Assembly: GCA_040753875.1 (NCBI GenBank)
Contig: JBFMDV010000031.1
Location: 1-60,845 of the forward strand
Source of the DNA: Candidatus Zixiibacteriota bacterium
Lineage (GTDB): Bacteria; Zixibacteria; MSB-5A5; GN15; FEB-12
Length of the DNA: 60,845 nucleotides
Direction: 5' to 3'
The notes under the pieces were generated by a model that was given only the letters and a program-made list of their open reading frames with translations, was not told the origin of the DNA and made no database searches. The translations under genes and the position numbers were made by a program. This document shows positions 18,396 through 26,907 of this stretch, one piece after another. Each line of letters opens with the position of its first letter. The first letter of the stretch is position 1.

Positions 18396-19111
18396 TGAGC
18401 ATTAGACTTCACCTCGTTGTAGAGGGTCAAACGGAAGAGACATTCGTAAATCAGTTACTCAAGCCGCATCTTGCCAATTTTTCTGTGTGGGCTGACGTAC
18501 GCTCGGTCGAGACAAGTCGACGAAAGACGAGAGTGTATCGTGGCGGTGTTACAAGCTACAAGAGGTTGCGTGGGGACCTGAAGCGGTGGATGAGGGAAGA
18601 TCAGCGGTCTGATGTCTGGTTCAGTACAATGATCGATCTTTATGGACTATCCGTTTTACAAGATTCATTTCCAGGCTATGAACAATCAAAGGGTGAAAGC
18701 GACGCGTACAAAAGAGTTGAATATCTGGAACGTCAATGGGACGCAGACATGGCAGAGCGCCATTTCATTCCGTATTTGCAGCTACATGAATTTGAGGCGT
18801 TGGTTCTTGTTGACCCAGCTCAGCTTTTACGTGAGTTCAACGGGATCGAGAAACAGACCGATCGCTTGGTGAAGATGGTTGGTGCATTTGATTCTCCAGA
18901 GCTCATCAATGATGGTGCCAATACCTCACCATCTAAACGTATAATCGCTGAGATCCCGGCATATGAAGGTCGGAAGAGGTCGCTAGGGCCAATTATTACG
19001 AGCAGAGTTGGCCTAACAAAGCTGCGCAGTCACTGCCCGCATTTCAAAGTTTGGCTTGAGCGTCTCGAAAATCTTCCAAACGAAAACAGAAATACAAACT
19101 TTCGAAAATGA
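18395..19111 (+). CDS. DUF4276-like protein, partner of the AAA ATPase
   Basis: 238 residues starting at ATG 18395, which shares a base with the ATPase stop. Recognisable DUF4276 signatures are LHLVVEGQTEETFVNQLLKP at the N-terminus, MIDLYGL in the middle and YLQLHEFEALVLVDP. The VEGQTE glutamate followed by an acidic DLY strand resembles a TOPRIM arrangement, so a nuclease role like that of the PARIS or OLD effector is plausible but inferred. No other domain was seen. Co-expression with the ATPase is nearly certain from the overlap. Confidence 0.75.
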   Translation: MSIRLHLVVEGQTEETFVNQLLKPHLANFSVWADVRSVETSRRKTRVYRGGVTSYKRLRGDLKRWMREDQRSDVWFSTMIDLYGLSVLQDSFPGYEQSKGESDAYKRVEYLERQWDADMAERHFIPYLQLHEFEALVLVDPAQLLREFNGIEKQTDRLVKMVGAFDSPELINDGANTSPSKRIIAEIPAYEGRKRSLGPIITSRVGLTKLRSHCPHFKVWLERLENLPNENRNTNFRK

Positions 19112-19198
19112 GACGCTTCAAGATTATCGCAGATATCGGCCACTGGAAATCGACTCTCTCGGGCTCCCTGCAAATGATAACCGGTTGATAGTTCGGGT

Positions 19199-20455
19199 AT
19201 GATATCTCTCAGGAACAACGCCTCGCGCATCAGACTGGTGCTGATGGCGCTGCTGCTCACATATCTGATCGGCAATATCTCCCGGCACTCCGGCTGGTAC
19301 CACTGGGATTTCTCCACGTATTACCATGCCGCCAACGTCTGGGCTGCAGGCGGAGACCCGTACGATTCGGAAGCTATTAAGAAGGATGGCGGGTCCGCCA
19401 ATTTCCCCTTTCTGTATCCGCCGGTAGTTCTCCTCTTTTTCTGGCCCTTCACAATCTTCTCGCTTAACGTAGCGCTTCAAGTTTGGCTGTTCCTAAGAGT
19501 GCTGCTGCTGATTCCGCTCATACTCCTCTGGTGGCGGTGGTTTGTGCCAACAGGACGTGATTGGCTGTTTGGGCTCTTTCTCATCATCGCTTTCTGGGGG
19601 CCGATATATCTGGACCTCCGCGCCGGCAACGTCACCATTGTCGAACAACTCCTTCTCTGGATCGGTCTGGCACTATTCCTGAAGAAGCGATGGCTCTGGT
19701 TCTGTGTCTGTGTAGTGACGGCGGCAATCTTCAAAGGGACACCTCTCTTATTCTTGGGGTTGCTGGCTCTGCCCGGTGTCCAACATAGGATCAAACTGAT
19801 GCTGGGATCGATCGGCCTGTTTGGATTCCTCCACGGCGTCGGCTATATGATGAATCCTGCTCAGTTTGCCAAGTACGCCAAGGCGGCGCTCACCTGGGAT
19901 GAGCGCGGCAAGGACTTCAATCCGTCGACACTGGCGGCACTGAAAGATGTTTGGGACCCATTACGCGCCAGGGGAGTTCCGCCGATCATTGTCGATGCTC
20001 TCACGTTTGCTGCCTATGCGGCAGCAGTTGCGGTGGTGCTGTGGTTCTCATGGAAAGCATATCGCAGGCTGGTGGCTTTGCGAACCGATGAGGCGACGAG
20101 CGAAACGGACCGACTCGCCGTTCTCATTATGCTGGCCACGCTTGTATGCGCCCTGGTTGTCCCGCGCCTGAAGGTGTATACGCTGATGATGATACTCCCG
20201 GTAACATATTATGTTATCCGGACCGAGGCATCACGCGGTGCGCTGTTGCTTTGGATGATCCTTTTGTCCATGTCCAATCACACTTTCCTGCCGATCGATG
20301 CCGGATTCATCAGCAGCGCCGGACTGTATTATCCGCTGCTGATGCTGTATCTGGTTTGGGGGGTCTGGACATATCGTATCATCCGGAGTCCAGCTTCTAC
20401 AGTGACCACGCTGGAACCGGCCGAGGCGTCCCCGGCGGACTCGGCACCGATTTGA
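19199..20455 (+). CDS. GT87-like (DUF2029) polyprenyl-phosphate glycosyltransferase
   Basis: Polytopic membrane protein of 418 residues with the GT87 opening WDFSTYYHAANVWAAGGDPY followed by FPFLYPPVVLLFFWPF. The early Asp in the first extracytoplasmic loop is the putative catalytic residue in this GT-C family, which includes mannosyl- and arabinosyltransferases using lipid-linked donors. About ten hydrophobic segments follow, then a short soluble tail rich in Ala, Thr and Pro. It stands alone ahead of lepA. Acceptor unknown. Confidence 0.75.
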   Translation: MISLRNNASRIRLVLMALLLTYLIGNISRHSGWYHWDFSTYYHAANVWAAGGDPYDSEAIKKDGGSANFPFLYPPVVLLFFWPFTIFSLNVALQVWLFLRVLLLIPLILLWWRWFVPTGRDWLFGLFLIIAFWGPIYLDLRAGNVTIVEQLLLWIGLALFLKKRWLWFCVCVVTAAIFKGTPLLFLGLLALPGVQHRIKLMLGSIGLFGFLHGVGYMMNPAQFAKYAKAALTWDERGKDFNPSTLAALKDVWDPLRARGVPPIIVDALTFAAYAAAVAVVLWFSWKAYRRLVALRTDEATSETDRLAVLIMLATLVCALVVPRLKVYTLMMILPVTYYVIRTEASRGALLLWMILLSMSNHTFLPIDAGFISSAGLYYPLLMLYLVWGVWTYRIIRSPASTVTTLEPAEASPADSAPI

Positions 20456-20482
20456 CGCGCCGTCGAAATTTACCTACCTTTG
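20452..20482 (+). promoter_or_regulatory. Putative lepA promoter
   Basis: TTGACG, 17-base spacer, TACCTTTG. The -10 matches the TAnnTTTG element described in Bacteroidetes. It begins at the stop codon of the GT87 gene and lies 73 bases before the lepA ATG. Confidence 0.55.
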
Positions 20483-20554
20483 GCGGCCAATTACGAAGAC
20501 GGACATCGGAACACTCGGTTGGACCGTTGTGGCGGCGTACAAAAGATGGATTGA

Positions 20555-22363
20555 ATGCCAATGCATGACCTCTCGAAAATCAGGAATTTTTCGATAATCG
20601 CCCATATCGATCATGGGAAATCGACCCTGGCGGACAGGCTGCTGGAGAAGACCAAAACGCTCTCCGACCGGCAGATGCATGCCCAGGTGCTCGACTCCAT
20701 GGATCTGGAGCAGGAACGCGGCATCACGATCAAGGCGCATGCGATCCGCCTGGACTATAAGGCACGAAGCGGAGATTGGTACCGCTACAATCTGATCGAT
20801 ACGCCGGGGCATGTGGATTTCACGTACGAAGTCAGCCGCTCGTTGGCGGCGTGTGAGGGGGCGATACTGGTGGTCGATGCCTCGCAGGGGATCGAGGCGC
20901 AGACACTCTCCAATCTGTATCTGGCGATGGACAACAATCTGGAAATCCTCCCTGTTATCAACAAGATCGATCTGCCCGCTGCGAATCCGAAAAAGGTAAG
21001 CGACGAGTTGGTGGACCTGCTCGGCTGCAAACCGAATGACATCATCCATTGCTCCGCAAAGCAGGGGATCGGCATTGCTGAATTGCTCGAGCAAATTATC
21101 ACCGTCATTCCGCCGCCATCTGGTAATCCGGATGCGCCACTTCAGGCGATGGTGTTCGATTCCACCTTCGATACATACCGCGGCGCACAGCCTTTTGTGA
21201 AGATTGTCAACGGCACACTTCGCAAAGGGGACCGGGTGCGGTTTTTCTCCAATAATCGCGTGCATGAAGTCGAAGAGGTCGGGTTCATGCGCCTCAAGCC
21301 GTTCCCGCAGGAGTTTCTGGCAGCCGGCGACGTAGGGTACCTGTTTGCTTCGATCAAAGAAGTTGCAGATACACGGATCGGCGACACGATCACCACGATT
21401 GTCAATCCGGCCAAAGAACCGCTCAAGGGATTCGTTAACATCAAGCCGATGGTGTTCTCCGGGCTGTATCCGGCCGTGGCGGAGGATTTCACCGTTCTGC
21501 GCGAGTCGCTTGAGAAGCTGAAACTCAACGATTCTTCGCTTTCGTTTACGCCGGAATCTTCGACTGCGCTCGGGTTTGGGTTCCGTGTCGGGTTTCTGGG
21601 GCTGTTGCATATGGAGATTATCACCGAGCGGCTCTCGCGAGAGTACGGGCAGACGATCATCAACACGGTGCCCAACGTCGAATATATCGTATACAAGACC
21701 GACGGAACACAGGTCGTAGTCGATAATCCGGCCGAGATGCCGAGCGCGGGTGAGATCGAGCATGTCGAAGAGCCGTTTGTCGATGCGCAGGTGATTACGC
21801 CGGCTGAGTATATCGGGGCGATTATGAAACTGGCAACCGAACGGCGCGGCGAATACAAGACGACCGAATATCTGTCCACAACCCGTGTCAACCTTCATTA
21901 TGCGTTTCCGCTTTCCGAGATCATTTTCGATTTCTACGACAAGCTTAAGTCCTATACGCGCGGCTACGCCTCGTTTGACTACGGCATCCCGTACTACAAG
22001 CGATCCAACCTGGTGAAGCTCGACATTCTCGTAAACAGTGACCCCGTGGATGCACTATCCTCGATCATCCACCGCGAGAAGGCGTACCACTGGGGACTCC
22101 AGCTCTGCGAGAAACTTCAGAAGCTGATACCCCGACAGATGTTCGAGGTGGTGATCCAGGCGGCGATAGGGAGCAGGATCATCAGTCGCGCGACCGTGCG
22201 GCCACTTCGCAAGAACGTGACCGCGAAGTGTTATGGCGGTGATATCACACGTAAGCGGAAGCTTCTGGAGCGCCAGAAGGAGGGGAAGAAGCGGATGAAG
22301 CAGATCGGGAGCGTGGAGATTCCGCAAGAGGCGTTCCTGGCAGCGCTCAAGATCGAGCGGTAG
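20555..22363 (+). CDS. lepA: Elongation factor 4 (back-translocating GTPase LepA)
   Basis: Ribosome-binding GTPase of translation. G1 [10 protein letters not shown]2/G3 around RGITI and DTPGHVDF, G4 NKIDLP and G5 CSAKQG are in order, followed by EF-G-like domains and the LepA-specific C-terminal domain ending [22 protein letters not shown]. 602 residues is typical. ATG 20555 or ATG 20561 could start; relatives fit either. The last 12 coding bases and the stop are duplicated about 200 bases downstream (22547). Confidence 0.96.
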   Translation: MPMHDLSKIRNFSIIAHIDHGKSTLADRLLEKTKTLSDRQMHAQVLDSMDLEQERGITIKAHAIRLDYKARSGDWYRYNLIDTPGHVDFTYEVSRSLAACEGAILVVDASQGIEAQTLSNLYLAMDNNLEILPVINKIDLPAANPKKVSDELVDLLGCKPNDIIHCSAKQGIGIAELLEQIITVIPPPSGNPDAPLQAMVFDSTFDTYRGAQPFVKIVNGTLRKGDRVRFFSNNRVHEVEEVGFMRLKPFPQEFLAAGDVGYLFASIKEVADTRIGDTITTIVNPAKEPLKGFVNIKPMVFSGLYPAVAEDFTVLRESLEKLKLNDSSLSFTPESSTALGFGFRVGFLGLLHMEIITERLSREYGQTIINTVPNVEYIVYKTDGTQVVVDNPAEMPSAGEIEHVEEPFVDAQVITPAEYIGAIMKLATERRGEYKTTEYLSTTRVNLHYAFPLSEIIFDFYDKLKSYTRGYASFDYGIPYYKRSNLVKLDILVNSDPVDALSSIIHREKAYHWGLQLCEKLQKLIPRQMFEVVIQAAIGSRIISRATVRPLRKNVTAKCYGGDITRKRKLLERQKEGKKRMKQIGSVEIPQEAFLAALKIER

Positions 22364-22410
22364 TACTCCTTTGAGGATTGCTTCGTCGCATCGTTCCTCG
22401 CAATGAACCT
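22349..22410 (+). repeat. Direct repeat, copy 1: lepA 3' end plus CATTGCGAG-type palindrome
   Basis: Bases 22349-22375 (including the lepA stop) are identical to 22547-22573. In both copies a REP-like sequence follows, reading on the other strand as TCATTGCGAG...GAAGCAAT. A related form is at 56258-56301. Confidence 0.8.
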
Positions 22411-22425
22411 CTAACAGCGGTTACA

Positions 22426-22539
22426 TGTAGGTCAAGACCCCACCGAGGGTCCAGCCGTGGGTAGGGGTCTTGACATCGGGACCAACGAATCGTCAAAACC
22501 CCTGCCGACGAGTTTGCATCGTTGGGGTTTTGACCTACA
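22426..22539. repeat. 114-bp element with terminal inverted repeats and two covarying hairpins
   Basis: The ends are TGTAGGTCAAGACCCC and its near-perfect complement (15 of 16 match). Inside, GTCAAGACCCC (22431-22441) pairs exactly with GGGGTCTTGAC (22464-22474), and GTCAAAACCCC (22492-22502) pairs exactly with GGGGTTTTGAC (22524-22534). The two hairpins differ by one base pair changed on both sides. No coding capacity; MITE or REP-type element. Confidence 0.75.
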
Positions 22540-22546
22540 AGAACTT

Positions 22547-22604
22547 AAGATCGAGCGGTAGTACTCCTTTGAGAATGCTTCGTCGCTTCGCTCGCAATGA
22601 CCTG
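22547..22604 (+). repeat. Direct repeat, copy 2 of the lepA 3' end
   Basis: 27 identical bases (22547-22573) followed by a diverged copy of the CATTGCGAG palindrome (22574-22600). Together with copy 1 it brackets the 114-bp element. Confidence 0.8.
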
Positions 22605-22631
22605 GCGGGGGAGCCCTGACAGGCATCAGGC

Positions 22632-22663
22632 TTGACGCACCCTCACGAATGCGCGTACCTTCA
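22632..22663 (+). promoter_or_regulatory. Putative promoter of the second TPR gene
   Basis: TTGACG, 18-base spacer, TACCTTCA. The expected start of transcription (7 bases past TACCTT) is base 22668, the A of the ATG, which suggests a leaderless mRNA. Confidence 0.5.
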
Positions 22664-22667
22664 ATTG

Positions 22668-24755
22668 ATGGCGAAGAAGCCCAGACACCAAAACGAAGCC
22701 ACACAAGACGATGGCAGAACCAGAAGCGGTTCTGCCCTACGGCGAGAGACCGACAGTCCTGATCGTTTGTTGTGGGTCTACATGGCCTACTATGTCACGC
22801 TGGCGGCGTTTTTTGCGGCGTCGTTCTTTCCCGAAGGGCGGGTGTGGGGGATTAACTGGTGGGCGTATCATCCGCTCTGGCTGCGGCTGGCGCTACTCGC
22901 GGTAGGTGGGATCGTTCCAATTATACTGCACCTGTGGCTGAGGAATAAGGCCGACGCCGATCTGGAGATATCGTCTCGCACCTACTGGCTCGTCACGATC
23001 ACAGTCTCGGTTATGCTGGTGGCATTGTTTTGGATCCTTCGGTCGCGGACGCATTTTCTGGGGGATGGGTACACGCTAATCAGTCTGATGGCATCGGAGC
23101 AGCCACTTGTGAAGATGAGGAACCTCGGAGGGACAATCCTGCCTCTCTTGGTGACAAATCTGCTCGGCGGCAAGACAGAGGCAAATGTTGAGTTGGCGTA
23201 CCAACTGGTCTCGGTCGGTAGCGGTGTGCTGTTTCTCGTCTTGGCGATCTGGAGCGCGCGAAAGCTGTTTGACAACAGAACGACACAGCTGCTTTGGACC
23301 GGTCTGTTGATTACCGGAGGATACACGCTGCAGTTTTTCGGTTACGTGGAAAACTACGCGGTGTTTCTTGTGGGCGTCGCGCTGTTCTGCATTGTTGGAA
23401 TGCTCGCAGCACAAGACCGGCTCAATCGATGGTGGATCGTGCCGGCAAGCGCTCTTGCGGTGTTTCTCCACATATTTGGAGCAGTTTTCTTACCGGCAGC
23501 AGCATATATATTGGTGCGGGAGACTAACATAAGCGGACGATTTCATCGAATGAGCACCGCCTCGAAATGGCTGTTGGTGTTTGTCGGAGCGCTGATTGCG
23601 GCCATCGTGTTCATGGTGGAGTATCGCAGCTCAGTGTATTTCCAGACGGCTCTGATGCCTCCAATAACAAACGTGTTCACGTTTGATGGATACACGCTCC
23701 TTTCGCGGCGGCATATCCTGGACTACTCCAATCTGCTTCTGCTACTATGCCCAGGCTTACTTGTACTGGCGGTGTGCCTGCCGTGGGGCTCCTGGAGAAA
23801 GACTCTCAAATCACCCGTAATCGTATTCCTGATTCTGGGGTCAGTAGGTGGGTTGACTGCGGATTTCATATTCGAACCCAAGCTGGGTATGGCACGCGAT
23901 TGGGATTTGTTTTCGTACGCCGGGATTCCCGTTGTCATGTTGCTTACATCTTTCGCTCTCAAACTCGGACTTAGGCGTCCCCTGCCGATGATCCTTGGAC
24001 TCCCCCTGCTCGCCTTCTCCACTGTAGCAACACGCGCTTGGGTGATAACTGAGCCTGATCTGGGAGTTTCACAGTTCAAGACCTATTTCGCCCTCGATCC
24101 GATCAAGACCAGACCTGGCTTATTTGCACTACGACAGTATTACTGGAATATCGGGGACTCGACCTTAGCGTACGCCACGGACTCACTGAGGGCGAGACTC
24201 TTTCCGGAAGAAAATATGGCCAAGCTTGGGCAGCAATTGTTCAACCGAGGCATGCTTGCCCAGGGCAAGCAGGTTCTGGACCGAGCTATGCAGACCAATC
24301 CGACCTATCCGGACACCTGGCTCGGATACGCCCTATACTACATCTACGTCCGGCAATTCGACAGTGCGAAGTATTACCTGCACGTAGCCGATGGTTTGAA
24401 CCCTTACAGCCCATCGGTCGCCGCTGAATATGGTCGTCTCTATTATTTCCAGGGGGACTGGAAGAAGGCCGAAGAGTACTGGCTCCTGGCAACCGATTTG
24501 AATGCCGACTTCGACATTGGTCTGTACAATTTGGCGCAACTCTACCTTGGACGCGGTGACACGACTAAGTACGAGAGTTTCCTGACTCAGTCGACCGAGC
24601 GCAAGTGGGCCACGTGGGAGACAGCCAAAGAACTGGCGGACTTCCTCGCAGCCAAAGGCAGTATCGAGAAAGCCCGCCAATACTACGCTCTAGCCCTGAG
24701 CAAGGGGATGGACTCGAGTAAATTCGAGATGCCTGTTTCATCCCATCGTCGATGA
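22668..24755 (+). CDS. Polytopic membrane protein with C-terminal TPR repeats (paralogue of 3158-5230)
   Basis: 695-residue inner-membrane protein with many hydrophobic segments over residues 40-470 and a TPR tail (NPTYPDTWLGYALYYIYVRQ, NPYSPSVAAEYGRLYYFQGD). Shared blocks with the other copy: AASFFPEGRVWG, THFLGDGYTLISL, FGYVENYA, KLGMARDWDLFSYAGIP. ATG 22668 was chosen because a promoter-like TACCTTCA lies immediately before it; a TTG at 22632 would fall inside that promoter. Residues around RTRSGSALR come from an in-frame copy of a dispersed hairpin (22713-22743) also found at 60714-60744. It converges on a GT-C-like gene. Role unknown, probably envelope glycan related. Confidence 0.75.
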   Translation: MAKKPRHQNEATQDDGRTRSGSALRRETDSPDRLLWVYMAYYVTLAAFFAASFFPEGRVWGINWWAYHPLWLRLALLAVGGIVPIILHLWLRNKADADLEISSRTYWLVTITVSVMLVALFWILRSRTHFLGDGYTLISLMASEQPLVKMRNLGGTILPLLVTNLLGGKTEANVELAYQLVSVGSGVLFLVLAIWSARKLFDNRTTQLLWTGLLITGGYTLQFFGYVENYAVFLVGVALFCIVGMLAAQDRLNRWWIVPASALAVFLHIFGAVFLPAAAYILVRETNISGRFHRMSTASKWLLVFVGALIAAIVFMVEYRSSVYFQTALMPPITNVFTFDGYTLLSRRHILDYSNLLLLLCPGLLVLAVCLPWGSWRKTLKSPVIVFLILGSVGGLTADFIFEPKLGMARDWDLFSYAGIPVVMLLTSFALKLGLRRPLPMILGLPLLAFSTVATRAWVITEPDLGVSQFKTYFALDPIKTRPGLFALRQYYWNIGDSTLAYATDSLRARLFPEENMAKLGQQLFNRGMLAQGKQVLDRAMQTNPTYPDTWLGYALYYIYVRQFDSAKYYLHVADGLNPYSPSVAAEYGRLYYFQGDWKKAEEYWLLATDLNADFDIGLYNLAQLYLGRGDTTKYESFLTQSTERKWATWETAKELADFLAAKGSIEKARQYYALALSKGMDSSKFEMPVSSHRR
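22713..22743 (+). repeat. Dispersed hairpin inside a coding sequence
   Basis: GGCAGAACC-AGAAGC-GGTTCTGCC plus CTACGGC. All 31 bases match the reverse complement of 60714-60744 exactly. In the TPR gene it is read in frame. Confidence 0.85.
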
Positions 24756-24796
24756 ACATGTAGTGGGTAGTGAGACAGTTACGGCCAAACCAATTG

Positions 24797-26716
24797 TCAT
24801 TGTACGGGGTCGCCTGTAAGCTTCAACATCCCGAGGCGCGACCACGCGTTCTTGTACAGGGGACGGATAAAAAGCTGATCAAACCCTTGTTCACGGATAT
24901 TTTGAGGTACTTGAAAGCCTGTTTCAAATAATGCGTCGTATGTCGAGAAAGGGCTCTGATCGACCGTATCTCGAAATATCTCATGTCCATCGGCCGATAA
25001 TGTGACCAGATACGCATGAGCCGCTTCAGTCAGGAAGGAGATCGCATTGGCGTAGCAAATAGTGTCCAGATCGACTGTAATTCCGAATGAGCCGAATGGG
25101 ACGAGGAAAGAATCAGCCGCCTCCACTCGAAATTCGTCCCGCCATGCGACGTCGTGCAAACCGACCCTGACAGCTGGTGCTGCCAGAAACGTTTCTTTAA
25201 GGTCGTCGTATGTATCAAGATTGAAACGGATAATCTCCAGCCATCTTGAAAGGGACCACACGGCTCCTTTGGTGAGTATGCAGAGTTTGTCATAATAGTG
25301 AGCAAGTGCGCTGTCGGCCAGGACATTTGCTCCCGTCCTTATAGTTGCCGCATATCCGTTCGGCAGATCTCGTTGAAGATGCCCAATTCGCCACTGTGGT
25401 GACATTTCGCGGGGCAGTCTAGATAGAAGTGGGTCACCGAGTGCATTGTAGTCTATGAGGTGTGTATAGGGTCCCTGGAAGAAGCCTAGTTGACCGACCG
25501 CACCTTCCTGCACCACAGACAACCTAGTGGCATGCTGGACCTGAACGGCCTTTGGAATAGCCAAAGGTTTTGTATCTGAGCATCCCCCTAGGGCACCTGG
25601 CCGAAAGTAGAAAGCACGTTCGTCGACAACTCCTCGCTGCGACTTCATCTGTGCGGCACCGTTGAATCCAAGCGTGTACCTACAGCCCGCGTAAATTGGG
25701 CACTGAGGATTGGGTAGTCCAACAGCCAGTATCAATCCGAATGCAGTCCCTACGGCTATCCCTCTCCTGAGAAAGTTGCTACATGCAACTATACAAAGTG
25801 CCAAGAACAAGGGAAGAGAGAGGAATCTGCCAATCATGAAATCACCACCGACGCGCATCACATAGAGCAAATAGATGAAAACACCTGCGGCCAGCGCGAT
25901 CAGCTTTGTGTTCCTCGAAACAAGCGGGGCGATCAGGCCGCCCAACAGTGCAATACCCGTCACCGGGTCTTTGATCACACTCAATCCGATGTAATATGCC
26001 CCTTGGTTCAGGAGATCCACCGAGGCTACTCCCCCCCCCAGCTTGGCATATGCCGTGTTTGGAAAGGGGAAGCCGTAATAGACCAGCGAAAACAAGAACC
26101 AAAGGAGCAAAGGAGTGAAGCCGAGCACTACTTGAGCGGCCGTTCGAATCGATCGATGCTGCCACCATAAGAACCCTAAGGCCGGGAGGAGCAACAGGAG
26201 GTAGTCGAAGCGGGTCAGGGTGGCCAGAGCCGCAAAGAGCGATAGGAGAAAGGGGCTCGTGCGCTCCGGGCTTTTTTTTATGAAGACGAGAACAAACAGT
26301 GCGACGAGAACGTACCCGAGAGGATTTTCCAGTCCTGAAGTGCAATAGTCGGTAAATGCTTTCGACATCACAAGAGTCAGGGTTATAACTAGCCCAGCCC
26401 ACCGGTCGCGCGATACCTGGAAGACCAAGAGATATACAGCCACGCCGCTAAGCAACATGGAGAAGAAAATGACCGAGTAGAAATACTCACCGGTTGCGGC
26501 GATCAGAGGAATTAACAGCAGCGCCCAAAGTGGGTGAGTGAATGTTTGTACCCGCTCAGCAATATTCCACGTTAACCCGAGTCCGTTCAGACAGTTGTCA
26601 ACCGACCTGAAAGTTATGAACGCATCATCGGACACCCAGGCGGTTCGAGATATAACGACCACGAGCAGAAATAATGCCAGGATGAGAAGAGCAGTGGAGA
26701 CTAACGGTTTTACCAT
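24797..26716 (-). CDS. GT-C-like membrane protein (SDDAFITFR type)
   Basis: 639-residue polytopic protein with an N-terminal TM helix, the loop motif SDDAFITFRSVDNCLNGLGL and NIAERVQTFTHPLW, the same scaffold as the 5234-6946 protein. About ten TM segments span to residue 330, followed by a larger extracytoplasmic C-terminal domain. The motif YYGFPFPNTAYAKLG is nearly identical in the other copy (YYGFPFPNTYYAKSA), supporting paralogy. It is convergent with the second TPR gene (42-base gap), whereas the first pair is codirectional. Probable lipid-linked sugar transferase; substrate unknown. Confidence 0.72.
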   Translation of the reverse strand: MVKPLVSTALLILALFLLVVVISRTAWVSDDAFITFRSVDNCLNGLGLTWNIAERVQTFTHPLWALLLIPLIAATGEYFYSVIFFSMLLSGVAVYLLVFQVSRDRWAGLVITLTLVMSKAFTDYCTSGLENPLGYVLVALFVLVFIKKSPERTSPFLLSLFAALATLTRFDYLLLLLPALGFLWWQHRSIRTAAQVVLGFTPLLLWFLFSLVYYGFPFPNTAYAKLGGGVASVDLLNQGAYYIGLSVIKDPVTGIALLGGLIAPLVSRNTKLIALAAGVFIYLLYVMRVGGDFMIGRFLSLPLFLALCIVACSNFLRRGIAVGTAFGLILAVGLPNPQCPIYAGCRYTLGFNGAAQMKSQRGVVDERAFYFRPGALGGCSDTKPLAIPKAVQVQHATRLSVVQEGAVGQLGFFQGPYTHLIDYNALGDPLLSRLPREMSPQWRIGHLQRDLPNGYAATIRTGANVLADSALAHYYDKLCILTKGAVWSLSRWLEIIRFNLDTYDDLKETFLAAPAVRVGLHDVAWRDEFRVEAADSFLVPFGSFGITVDLDTICYANAISFLTEAAHAYLVTLSADGHEIFRDTVDQSPFSTYDALFETGFQVPQNIREQGFDQLFIRPLYKNAWSRLGMLKLTGDPVQ

Positions 26717-26834
26717 TGGCTGTTGCGCTCAGTTAGTGCGTGGGGGATTCTGCAACCCACTGGCCACGCAAGAAAATAGGTAATCGCAGTCCACATGTCA
26801 ACGGTACCACAACGCGTTCTCTTTGATTGGCAAG

Positions 26835-26856
26835 GGGAGGCCAGGGCTGGCCTCCC
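26835..26856 (-). terminator. Hairpin after the FG-GAP/dockerin gene
   Basis: GGGAGGCCAG-GG-CTGGCCTCCC, ten perfect pairs, 51 bases past the stop of the minus-strand dockerin gene. Only a short CTT follows, so it may be a dispersed hairpin rather than a strong terminator. Confidence 0.45.
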
Positions 26857-26907
26857 ACAGCTTATTGTAGTCACACGAAGGTTGTCTCTACGAGGACACT
26901 GTGTCTG

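Noticed and set aside
20474-21898. 474-codon minus-strand frame across lepA
   Set aside because: Lies antisense to a perfectly conserved LepA and resembles no family; a by-product of codon bias.
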